64,000 bases of DNA from an uncultured Clostridia bacterium (GTDB lineage Bacteria > Bacillota > Clostridia > Oscillospirales > Acutalibacteraceae). Both the position numbers and the translations under genes were made by a program. The stretch covers positions 28,033-92,032 of the forward strand of contig CANQPS010000012.1 in the NCBI GenBank assembly GCA_947625785.1, given 5' to 3'. The notes beneath the pieces were generated by a model. It was given only the letters and a program-made list of their open reading frames with translations. It was not told the origin of the DNA and did not search any database. This document shows, one piece after another, positions 56,601 through 64,000 of this stretch. Each line of letters begins with the position of its first letter. Within the stretch, counting starts at the first letter, position 1.

Positions 56601-59363
56601 GTATGTAATAATTCAGCCGCTTGGGTTGACTTTAATACAAAGGGACATAGCAGTTCTTCAATGGACTTCTTCTATGAGATGTCTATTCCATACAGTGAGC
56701 TTGGCATAACATTAAATGATGTTGAAAATAATGGTATAGGTGTTCTCGTTGCAGCTACATTTGGTAAATCTCCTATGGACTGTTTACCTTATGATGTATC
56801 TATGAACGATAATGCAGACCAGCCGGACACAGGTTCGCAAGAAAATAACTCCTTTGAAAAGAGTGACGAGGATTATATTACAACTTCATTTGCAAGAGTA
56901 GGCAAGAGTGGCGGCAATAATCCTAATCCTAGTCCTAACCCTGGTCCTGACCCATCACCTGTTTATGGTCTCGCAGTAAACTTTGGTGCAAGTCTTTCAG
57001 CACCACAGGCAACAGGTACATCAATGACACTTTCCGCTAAGCCTTATAATGCAGTAGGTAGCTGTACATATAAATTCTCTGTAAACGGAACAGTTCTTCA
57101 AAATTCTTCAAAATCAAGCGTTGCTTGGAAGCCAACAAAATCTGGTTCTAATATAATCAGTGTAACGGTAACAGATAGTCAAGGTAATAAAACTACTGTT
57201 TCAAAGAAATTCACAGTAACAGGTTCAAGTATTGACCCAGATGTTTCTATAACATCATTGACAGCGTCAAAGACAAGTGCAACAGTAGGCGACAGCATAA
57301 CATTAAAGACAACAGCAACAGGCTCTAACTTAAAGTATAAATATATGGTACAGCTTGACGGAACTTGGACAACAATTCGTTCGGCAAGTACAACAAGCAG
57401 CTATACTTGGAAACCAACAAAAGCAGGAACATATACAGTAAGAGTAGTTGTAACAGACGGCAAAAACGAGGCAAGAAAAGAAGTAACAGTAAAAGTATCA
57501 GCAGGAGTTAAAATCTCATCATTGACAGCGTCAAAGACAAGTGCAGCAGTAGGCGACAGCATAACATTAAAGACAACAGCAACAGGCTCTAACTTAAAGT
57601 ATAAATATATGGTATGCTTAAATGGAACTTGGACAACAGTTCGTTCGGCAAGTACAACAAGCAGCTATACTTGGAAACCAACAAAAGCAGGAACATATAC
57701 AGTAAGAGTAGTTGTAACAGACGGCAAAAACGAGGCAAGAAAAGAAGTAACAGTAAAAGTATCAGCAGGAGTTAAAATCTCATCATTGACAGCGTCAAAG
57801 ACAAGTGCAGCAGTAGGCGACAGCATAACATTAAAGACAACAGCAACAGGTTCTAACTTAAAGTATAAGTATATGGTACAACTTAACGGAACTTGGACAA
57901 CAATTCGTTCGGCAAGTACAACAAGCAGTTATACTTGGAAACCAACAAAAGCAGGAACATATACAGTAAGAGTAGTTGTAACAGACGGCAAAAACGAGGC
58001 AAGAAAAGAAGTAACAGTAAAAGTATCAGCAGGAGTTAAAATCTCATCATTGACAGCGTCAAAGACAACTGCAACAGTAGGCGATAGCATAACATTAAAG
58101 ACAACAGCAACAGGAAGTAGCCTAAAATATAAGTATATGGTATGCTTGAATGGAACTTGGACGACAATAAGAGCAACAAGTACAACAAGCAGTTATACTT
58201 GGAAACCAACAAAAGCAGGAACATATACAGTAAGAGTAGTTGTAACAGACGGCAAGAATGAGGCGAGAAAAGAAGTAACAGTAAAAGTATCAGCAGGAGT
58301 TACAATCTCATCATTGACAGCGTCAAAGACAAGTGCAGCAGTAGGCGACAGCATAACATTAAAGACAACAGCAACAGGAAGTAACCTAAAATATAAGTAT
58401 ATGGTATGCTTGAATGGAACTTGGACGACAATTCGTTCGGCAAGTACAACAAGCAGTTATACTTGGAAACCAACAAAAGCAGGAACATATACAGTAAGAG
58501 TAGTTGTAACAGACGGCAAGAATGAGGCGAGAAAAGAAGTAACAGTAAAAGTATCAGCAGGAGTTACAATCTCATCATTGACAGCGTCAAAGACAAGTGC
58601 AGCAGTAGGCGACAGCATAACATTAAAGACAACAGCAACAGGAAGTAACCTAAAATATAAGTATATGGTATGCTTGAATGGAACTTGGACGACAATTCGT
58701 TCGGCGAGTACAACAAGCAGTTATACTTGGAAACCAACGAAAGCAGGAACATACACAGTAAGAGTAGTTGTAACAGACGGCAAAAACGAGGCAAGAAAAG
58801 AAGTAACAGTAAAAGTATCAGCAGGAGTTAAAATCTCATCATTGACAGCGTCAAAGACAAGTGCAACAGTAGGTGACAGCATAACATTAAAGACAACAGC
58901 AACAGGTTCTAACTTAAAGTATAAGTATATGGTATGCTTAAATGGAACTTGGACAACAATTCGTTCAGCAAGTACAACAAGCAGTTATACTTGGAAACCA
59001 ACAAAAGCAGGAACATATACGGTAAGAGTAGTTGTAACAGACGGCAAAAATGAGGCAAGAAAAGAAGTAACAGTAAAAGTATCGGCAGCATCTACTACTC
59101 CAAAAATTACATCATTTACAGTAGGTAATTCAATTCTGACGCTTGGTTCAAGTACAACATTGAAGACAACAGCAACAGGTTCTAACTTAAAATATAAGTA
59201 TATGGTACAGCGTAATGGTGGCTCTTGGACAACAATAAAATCAAGCGACACAACAAGCAGCTATACTTGGAAGCCAACTCAAAAAGGAACATATATAGTT
59301 CGTGTAGTTGTAACCGATGGTAAAACCGAAGTAAGGGAAGATATGGCTGTTATAGTATCTTAA
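53640..59363 (+). CDS. Secreted multimodular GH13 alpha-amylase with CBM26- and CBM74-like modules
   Basis: A 1907-residue extracellular starch-degrading enzyme. Signal peptide 1-48 (after VEA). GH13 catalytic domain about 51-490: VDVVANH, nucleophile Asp233 in GIRFDAIKH, acid Glu262 in WYYGEI, and Asp330 in GESHDT. A beta domain (about 495-575) is followed by a CBM26-like starch-binding module (579-677; VYAYIYTGDG, KWPGTQM) and another beta domain. A module at about 796-1088 with ISIDGSISDWDSSM and NNLYLMWEMTNVQDVVAP resembles raw-starch-binding CBM74. After a Pro/Asn linker come nine Ig-like repeats to the end, seven nearly identical. There is no dockerin or sorting signal. Likely acts on resistant starch granules. 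Confidence 0.88.
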   Translation: MGNETKQSRFSFGKKAASVMLSTALFATTFASVGSLITVGTAPTVEAANEYGLADNIQDGVILHCFDWKYNDIKAELPNIAAAGFTAVQTSPAQAHTSSGVWYWAYQPLGFYIGNNEIGNKEELQALCQEAENYGIKIIVDVVANHCAGGQYPGNDVDPQLKNNNSYWHYSNFTSNPNDGTGRQGIDWRNRWQVTNGDIGMPDLATENQGVQNIVKNYIQELKGIGVDGIRFDAIKHIGLPSEGDGFLPAVTSVSDMWYYGEILVGPDDRETGNEGLMKEYTNYISVTDSDYGSTVRNSFASGSVTTSYGNWAARGIDNNKLVYWGESHDTWANAKEGDYSWNKSQNVIDRAYAVAAARNEITALYFSRPLSNPEAKENTKLGVKGSTSFTNKEVAQVNKFHNAMIGQKDYYTTGDNCSVITREKGAVIVAGSGGNRSVTVPNGGSLCAPGTYTDQVSGSTWTVTATTISGQIGDTGIAVIYNPSDTPVPIGGSVSASPSDTTFTDTLSVTLSVKNATNATYSTSEGASGSFTNGQKITIGNSTAAGGKVTLTLKATGEDGKQVTKTYTYTKKDPNAVTTVYFDNSSYSWSTVYAYIYTGDGTTAQAPAKWPGTQMTKDSATGYYMITIPEGYENGRIIFTESETATTNRYPADKAPGLEIGGSSKLFSAGNSWKDYTSPTPDPVGPSIKASVASGSQFTTETMSLTLTLSNAKSGTYSIDGNAPTKFTGSKTITIGEGKISDTTVKVVVTAADGTETVTETLTYNKVFDPSVDYNTAASGTLASQYSTNSNGFGVKKTISIDGSISDWDSSMLIAQGAANDDPRVYRDNSMYELPIDLYALYAAYDENNLYLMWEMTNVQDVVAPMDNYPLSQGILWQTQELPFFIFVDTGKSDAIGNKGALQTKGTIWDSGVTLSNSFNRLISINTKGGNGPYVYEGDSSGLNPVEVLGPGKSKITMDYGIGIVSKTVKGIDGAYGASNKRVVGDVCNNSAAWVDFNTKGHSSSSMDFFYEMSIPYSELGITLNDVENNGIGVLVAATFGKSPMDCLPYDVSMNDNADQPDTGSQENNSFEKSDEDYITTSFARVGKSGGNNPNPSPNPGPDPSPVYGLAVNFGASLSAPQATGTSMTLSAKPYNAVGSCTYKFSVNGTVLQNSSKSSVAWKPTKSGSNIISVTVTDSQGNKTTVSKKFTVTGSSIDPDVSITSLTASKTSATVGDSITLKTTATGSNLKYKYMVQLDGTWTTIRSASTTSSYTWKPTKAGTYTVRVVVTDGKNEARKEVTVKVSAGVKISSLTASKTSAAVGDSITLKTTATGSNLKYKYMVCLNGTWTTVRSASTTSSYTWKPTKAGTYTVRVVVTDGKNEARKEVTVKVSAGVKISSLTASKTSAAVGDSITLKTTATGSNLKYKYMVQLNGTWTTIRSASTTSSYTWKPTKAGTYTVRVVVTDGKNEARKEVTVKVSAGVKISSLTASKTTATVGDSITLKTTATGSSLKYKYMVCLNGTWTTIRATSTTSSYTWKPTKAGTYTVRVVVTDGKNEARKEVTVKVSAGVTISSLTASKTSAAVGDSITLKTTATGSNLKYKYMVCLNGTWTTIRSASTTSSYTWKPTKAGTYTVRVVVTDGKNEARKEVTVKVSAGVTISSLTASKTSAAVGDSITLKTTATGSNLKYKYMVCLNGTWTTIRSASTTSSYTWKPTKAGTYTVRVVVTDGKNEARKEVTVKVSAGVKISSLTASKTSATVGDSITLKTTATGSNLKYKYMVCLNGTWTTIRSASTTSSYTWKPTKAGTYTVRVVVTDGKNEARKEVTVKVSAASTTPKITSFTVGNSILTLGSSTTLKTTATGSNLKYKYMVQRNGGSWTTIKSSDTTSSYTWKPTQKGTYIVRVVVTDGKTEVREDMAVIVS
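57243..59098 (+). repeat. Seven near-identical 264-bp tandem repeats in the first amylase
   Basis: Repeat units begin near 57,249, 57,513, 57,777, 58,041, 58,305, 58,569 and 58,833; a divergent eighth starts near 59,106. Each encodes 88 residues with SLTASKTS, GDSITLKTTATGS, YTWKPTKAGTYTVRVVV and KNEARKEVTVKVSA. Two silent-site subtypes exist: GGCTCTAACTTAAA and GGAAGTAACCTAAA. The block is in frame, so copy loss or gain would not break the gene. Confidence 0.95.
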
Positions 59364-59405
59364 ATTATTAGATTACTTTCAAAATAATTTCAGGTTAAAT
59401 TATGG

Positions 59406-59443
59406 TCAGGGAAACGACATTCAGGTGTTTCCCTGATTTTTTT
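59406..59443 (+). terminator. Rho-independent terminator of the first amylase
   Basis: TCAGGGAAAC (59406-59415) and GTTTCCCTGA (59427-59436) form a 10-bp stem followed by TTTTTTT. Confidence 0.93.
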
Positions 59444-59804
59444 AAATAAGATATTTTAAAAAATTAAATATAATGTTGTTTTGTGTAATATAGCTGTTAT
59501 CAAGCTATATATATAGTTAATAATCGCCATAAAAAATCCAATATTTGTATAATTTATATAAACAATATATCGTAGTTTATAATTTATTCACAAATTTTTA
59601 AAAATTTAGATATTATTACAATAAATAAAAAAGATTAATGTATGTTTGTTGTAAAATGATGTATAGCAGAGATACAGATATATTTTTTGTTTAAATAAGA
59701 TAGGGGGGATTTGAAAAATTAGCTCATTTATTGAATTTTAGTTGACCTAATGTATTAATATATTAGGATATATTTTAACAACGATTTTAGAAAAGAGGTT
59801 AAGA
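59444..59804 (+). promoter_or_regulatory. Upstream region of the second amylase with candidate promoter
   Basis: About 360 bases of very AT-rich sequence with no gene seen. TTGACC (59742-59747), 16 bases and TAGGAT (59764-59769) form a weak candidate promoter. AAGAGGT precedes the ATG at 59805. Confidence 0.45.
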
Positions 59805-62800
59805 ATGTTTAGTAAAACTAAGGCAAAATTCAAGTCAATTTTAAGTATGTTACTGTCTGCCGCTACATTTGTAAGTGGATTTTCAATCGCCGCAGGATTA
59901 ACAGTAGGCTCGACAGCAGATGCAAATGCTGCTGTATCATCTTCAAATGATGATTATGAAACGGTTTTCTCTTGGGATAATGCAACGGTTTACTTTTTAT
60001 TGACAGATCGTTTTAATAACGGTGATACAAGCAACGACCACTCGTATGGCAGAGGTCTTGACGCAAACGGTAACGCAATTCCTACGAATACTCCTGAAAC
60101 ATCAGCGTATTTTATGGGCGGTGACTTCAAAGGTATTACACAAAAGATTGAAGAAGGTTATTTTAATGATATAGGTGTAAATGCAATTTGGATGTCAGCA
60201 CCTTATGAACAAATACACGGTTATTGTATAGGCGGTGGTGGTGAACCAAGTTTCCCACACTACGCTTATCACGGATATTATGTACTTGACTATACTGAAA
60301 CAGATGCAAATTTTGGTACAAAAGAGGAATTTAGAGAACTTGTTGATACCGCACACGAACACGGTATTAGAATAGTTCTTGATATAGTTATGAATCACGC
60401 AGGCTACTGTACAATGGACGATATGAGTAATTATAGTTTTGGTACTCTTAACAGTGGTTGGGATTCATACTATTATGCACATAAAAATGTAAGCAATAGC
60501 AAACACGATGCTCTTATAGATTATAAAAGTTCGGCGTCTGACTGGGCGAATTGGTGGGGTCCTGAATGGATAAGAAGCGGCGTTGCCGGATATGATGAAG
60601 GTGGCGGCGAAGTTGCGGGAAGTCTTGCAGGTTTACCTGATTTCAAAACGGAGTCAACCCAGCAGGTAGGTATCCCTAATGTACTTAAAACAAAATGGAC
60701 AAAAGAGGGTACATATGACCAGAAGGTTAGCAAGTATGGCTCAACAGGAACAGTAAGACAATATCTTATAAAATGGATTTCAGAGTGGGTTCGTGAATAT
60801 GGCGTTGACGGTTTCCGTTGTGATACCGCAAAGCACGTTGAAATGCAGTCTTGGACAGAACTTAAAGAGGAATGTGTAAAAGCCCTCAGAGAATGGAAAA
60901 AAGAGAATCCTGACAAAGCCCTCGATGACCTTGATTTCTGGATGACAGGCGAATGTTTTGGACATAAAGCTGAAAGAAGTCAATATTTCGATGGCGGATT
61001 TGATTCAATGATTAACTTTGAATTTGCTCCTGCTGCCGGAAGCAGCAATATTCCGTCAGCCGATTCGATTGAAGGTATTTATAGCCGTTATGCAGGTTCT
61101 ATAAATAATGACAGTACATTTAATGTTCTTAGCTATATTTCTTCACACGATACAATTTTAGCTAAGGGTGACAGAAAATTTGCAGGTTCATTTCTGCTTA
61201 TGCTTCCGGGTGGTGTACAAATCTATTATGGTGATGAAACGAATAGACCTATGTTAGCAGTTCCTTCTGATTCTGATGCAGGTGCGGGTCATATGTTCAG
61301 AAGTTTTATGAACTGGAATTCTATTGATGAAGATGTTTTTGAACATTGGAGAATACTTGGTCAATTCAGAAATCATCATATTGCAGTAGGTGCAGGTCAA
61401 CATAAAGTTATATCTGCTTATAATTCATCAACAGGATATACATTTTCGAGGACATACAGCAAAAATGGTATTGACGATAATATTGTAGCCACACTTTTTG
61501 CTCCTGCAAATAAAGATATTACAATAGATGTATCTTCTGTATGGTCAGATGGTACAGTATTAAATAATTTCTATGATGGTAGTACAGCCGTTGTGGAAAA
61601 TGGTAAGGTTACTTTTAATAGTGGAGCTAATGGCACAATTCTTATTGAAGAACCGGCAGGTGCTAAATATAAGGTAATAGTAAAACACATTTTACAATCA
61701 ACAGGTGAAGTTCTTAAAACGGAGGTTAAAAAAGGTCAATTAGGAGAATCATATACAGTAACTCCTGATGAAGAACTTTTGAAAAATTACTATGTTGCAA
61801 AGACATCCGGTTCTACAACAGGTAAATTCACAGAAACAGATAAAACAGTTACTTTCTATTATGCTTTTGATGCAGATAAGAAAGGTACTTTGACTGTAAA
61901 ATATATTGATAAAGATACAGGTACAGAAATTGCAGATTCAAAATCATTTATAGGAGATATAGGTGCTTCATATTCGGTTTCACCTATAACAATTAAGAAT
62001 TATGAAATTGTTGCAGAGTTGCTGCCAAGCAATGCAACCGGTAAGTATAAAAAAGGAAATATAAATATTGTATTTAAGTATCAATATGTAGAGCCTGAAA
62101 CATTAAAGGTTCATTATTATACAACATCTTGGTCTAATGTAAACTGCTACGCTTATACCGAAGAGGGTAGTGCTGCTACCGAATATACAGGAAAATGGCC
62201 CGGTACTGCTATGACAAAGGGTAGTGACGGTTGGTACACAATAGAAATTGATACAGAAAAAGCATTTTTAATCTTTAATAATGGTATCGAACAAGACCCG
62301 TCGGGTTCTACAAGTGCTAAGGGTTATGATGGTGTAGGAGAATGTTGGATTAAAGACGGCAAAATTTACTCAACAGGTAAAGTTATAGTATTATACACCG
62401 ATACGAGTGGAAACTTAATCGAAAAAACTACACTTAAAGGTATGGTAGGAGATACATATAAGACAGAGAAGAAAACTTTTGACGGCTATAAATATTCAAG
62501 TGTGTCAGGTAAGACAAGCGGAACATTCTCAGAAGATACTGTAACGGTTACATATATTTATGCTCCTGATAGTTCTCCGGCAAAAGATAAAACCGCTTTA
62601 CTTGCTGCAATCAACGAGGCTAAAACTTATTTAGACGGTGAATATACAGCAGAGTCACTTGCACAATTAAAATCAGCAATTACCGCAGCACAAAAGGTAT
62701 ATAATGATTCAACTGCAACCCAAGCTCAGGTAAATTCTCAGATTAAGGCTCTTGAAACTGCTATTGATGCTCTTGTAAGTACAAAGCCGATTAATAAATC

Positions 62801-64000
62801 AGAACTTAATACAATGTTGCTTGTGGCAAAGGTTTATGCAGACGGTAATTTTACAAGTGAAAGTTTATCGGCACTCAATTCGGCAATTAAATCAGCTCAG
62901 ACGGTTTATGACAGTGTGTCAGCGACCCAAACACAAATTGATAGCAAAGTAAAGGAATTAAATTCAGCTATAAATAGTCTTGTTGAAGAAACAGGTACAT
63001 ATATTTATGTGACATTAGAAGGTGTTTCAATCACTCCTTATATATATTCTTGGGAAGGTACATCAACAGCTTTGACGGGAGCTTGGCCTGGTACAGCAAT
63101 GACAAAGGGCAGTAATGGTACATATAAAATAAAAGTTCCTGCAACAGGTTCTTATAATTTCGTTATTAATGATAACGGTACTCAAAATAAAACAACTGAT
63201 ATTTTAAATGTTAAAGGAAGTCAGTGGGTTACAATTAATGGCGATAATCTTGCAAGTTCAAGCAGCTATACTATAACAACAGGCGGTAGTGTTACTGTTG
63301 ATAAAACAGAATTATCAACTATGATAAAAAATGCTCAGGCAGCCCTTGAAAAAACAGGTGTGAATTATACAGCTAAATCAATAGATATATTAAAAACAGC
63401 TATTTCAAATGCACAGGCTGTTTATAATAATTCGTCAGCCACCCAATTACAGGTTGATGTGCAAGTAGCATATTTGAAAGGCGGTATTGCCGGATTACAA
63501 AAAGAGTTAACAGATGTTACGATTTCATCATTGACAGCGTCAAAGACAAGTGCAGCAGTAGGCGACAGCATAACATTAAAGACAACAGCAACAGGCTCTA
63601 ACTTAAAATATAAGTATATGGTATGTTTAGATGGAACTTGGACAACAGTCCGTTCGGCAAGTACAACAAGCAGTTATACTTGGAAACCAACAAAAGCAGG
63701 AACATATACAGTAAGAGTAGTTGTAACAGACGGCAAAAACGAGGCAAGAAAAGAAGTAACAGTAAAAGTATCAGCAGGAGTTAAAATCTCATCATTGACA
63801 GCGTCAAAGACAAGTGCAACAGTAGGCGACAGCATAACATTAAAGACAACAGCAACAGGCTCTAACTTAAAGTATAAGTATATGGTATGCTTAGATGGAA
63901 CTTGGACGACAATAAGAGCAGCAAGTACAACAAGCAGTTATACTTGGAAACCAACAAAAGCAGGAACATATACAGTAAGAGTAGTTGTAACAGACGGCAA
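59805..64000 (+). CDS. Secreted multimodular GH13 alpha-amylase, 5' part (runs off the window)
   Basis: 1398 residues are visible without a stop. Signal peptide 1-44 (ending ANA). GH13 domain about 50-600 with VLDIVMNH, Asp340 in GFRCDTAKH, Glu383 in WMTGECFGH and Asp449 in SSHDT; this resembles the MalS-like subgroup. Then MucBP-like domains (about 619-690, 696-762 and 858-920), CBM26-like modules (767-855 and about 1065-1160; WPGTAMTKGS), three FIVAR-type helical modules (about 928-995, 998-1060, 1165-1235) and, from residue 1237, the same 88-residue repeats as the first amylase. Domain borders are estimates. Catalytic domains of the two amylases are not close relatives, although their tails are. 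Confidence 0.88.
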   Translation, partial: MFSKTKAKFKSILSMLLSAATFVSGFSIAAGLTVGSTADANAAVSSSNDDYETVFSWDNATVYFLLTDRFNNGDTSNDHSYGRGLDANGNAIPTNTPETSAYFMGGDFKGITQKIEEGYFNDIGVNAIWMSAPYEQIHGYCIGGGGEPSFPHYAYHGYYVLDYTETDANFGTKEEFRELVDTAHEHGIRIVLDIVMNHAGYCTMDDMSNYSFGTLNSGWDSYYYAHKNVSNSKHDALIDYKSSASDWANWWGPEWIRSGVAGYDEGGGEVAGSLAGLPDFKTESTQQVGIPNVLKTKWTKEGTYDQKVSKYGSTGTVRQYLIKWISEWVREYGVDGFRCDTAKHVEMQSWTELKEECVKALREWKKENPDKALDDLDFWMTGECFGHKAERSQYFDGGFDSMINFEFAPAAGSSNIPSADSIEGIYSRYAGSINNDSTFNVLSYISSHDTILAKGDRKFAGSFLLMLPGGVQIYYGDETNRPMLAVPSDSDAGAGHMFRSFMNWNSIDEDVFEHWRILGQFRNHHIAVGAGQHKVISAYNSSTGYTFSRTYSKNGIDDNIVATLFAPANKDITIDVSSVWSDGTVLNNFYDGSTAVVENGKVTFNSGANGTILIEEPAGAKYKVIVKHILQSTGEVLKTEVKKGQLGESYTVTPDEELLKNYYVAKTSGSTTGKFTETDKTVTFYYAFDADKKGTLTVKYIDKDTGTEIADSKSFIGDIGASYSVSPITIKNYEIVAELLPSNATGKYKKGNINIVFKYQYVEPETLKVHYYTTSWSNVNCYAYTEEGSAATEYTGKWPGTAMTKGSDGWYTIEIDTEKAFLIFNNGIEQDPSGSTSAKGYDGVGECWIKDGKIYSTGKVIVLYTDTSGNLIEKTTLKGMVGDTYKTEKKTFDGYKYSSVSGKTSGTFSEDTVTVTYIYAPDSSPAKDKTALLAAINEAKTYLDGEYTAESLAQLKSAITAAQKVYNDSTATQAQVNSQIKALETAIDALVSTKPINKSELNTMLLVAKVYADGNFTSESLSALNSAIKSAQTVYDSVSATQTQIDSKVKELNSAINSLVEETGTYIYVTLEGVSITPYIYSWEGTSTALTGAWPGTAMTKGSNGTYKIKVPATGSYNFVINDNGTQNKTTDILNVKGSQWVTINGDNLASSSSYTITTGGSVTVDKTELSTMIKNAQAALEKTGVNYTAKSIDILKTAISNAQAVYNNSSATQLQVDVQVAYLKGGIAGLQKELTDVTISSLTASKTSAAVGDSITLKTTATGSNLKYKYMVCLDGTWTTVRSASTTSSYTWKPTKAGTYTVRVVVTDGKNEARKEVTVKVSAGVKISSLTASKTSATVGDSITLKTTATGSNLKYKYMVCLDGTWTTIRAASTTSSYTWKPTKAGTYTVRVVVTDG
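63513..64000 (+). repeat. 264-bp repeats in the second amylase, shared with the first
   Basis: One full and one partial unit nearly identical in DNA to those at 57,243-59,098. The second unit carries the GGCTCTAACTTAAAG subtype in its first half and ACGACAATAAGAGCA, otherwise found only in the unit at 58,041, in its second half. The block continues past the window end. Confidence 0.93.

Noticed and set aside
57243..59098. Regular direct repeats that could be taken for a CRISPR-like array
   Set aside because: Units are 264 bp, lie in frame inside an amylase gene and have no unique spacers; antisense frames of about 62 codons here are shadows.

Overview
The window looks like chromosomal DNA from a low-GC Gram-positive gut or rumen bacterium of the Oscillospiraceae/Ruminococcus type ([Eubacterium] siraeum or Ruminococcus bromii relatives). 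This is inferred from AT-rich coding sequence, strong GGAGG ribosome sites, a T-box leader, signal-peptide surface proteins, and multimodular amylases with starch-binding modules. No database search was possible, so the taxon is a guess.

Positions 1-24,430 hold a type VII (ESX/WXG100) secretion locus of unusual make-up. It starts with an effector region: the 3' part of a papain-like protein, a likely immunity protein, and a hydrophobic polymorphic-toxin-like protein. Then follow a TPR protein, three small WXG100-like proteins, an unrecognised beta-repeat protein, and an EssC-type motor ATPase split into two genes. A fourth WXG100 protein, a 49-residue microprotein, a membrane-anchored Ser/Thr kinase, two small membrane proteins and a 2931-residue Ig-like surface protein complete it. 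Many of these genes overlap by 4-20 bases. A fragment resembling a deaminase toxin domain follows the surface protein.

Positions 24,581-30,200 form a compact export unit: a consensus promoter, a 32-residue peptide gene, a leaky terminator-like hairpin, a membrane protein, three FtsX/MacB-like permeases and one ABC ATPase, closed by a terminator. It looks like a peptide (bacteriocin or signal) export and immunity system.

Positions 30,620-38,690 hold an AgrA/AgrC-like LytTR regulator and sensor kinase, with tandem 21-bp-spaced direct repeats upstream. Six secreted or membrane-anchored proteins follow. Two are tandemly duplicated Gly-rich carbohydrate-binding-type proteins, and the last carries a variant sorting signal.

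Positions 38,780-45,612 hold a tryptophan operon, trpEGDCFBA, controlled by a Trp-specific T-box leader. Next come tRNA-Asp(GTC) and tRNA-Thr(GGT), then on the minus strand an archaeal-type valyl-tRNA synthetase, a DUF1624-type membrane protein, queH, a HAD phosphatase and an unknown bitopic membrane protein. Three copies of a 188-bp long-inverted-repeat element punctuate this part.

Positions 53,542-64,000 carry two large secreted GH13 alpha-amylases. Both end in nearly identical 264-bp (88-residue) repeats. The first also has CBM26-like and probable CBM74-like raw-starch-binding modules. The second runs off the right edge.
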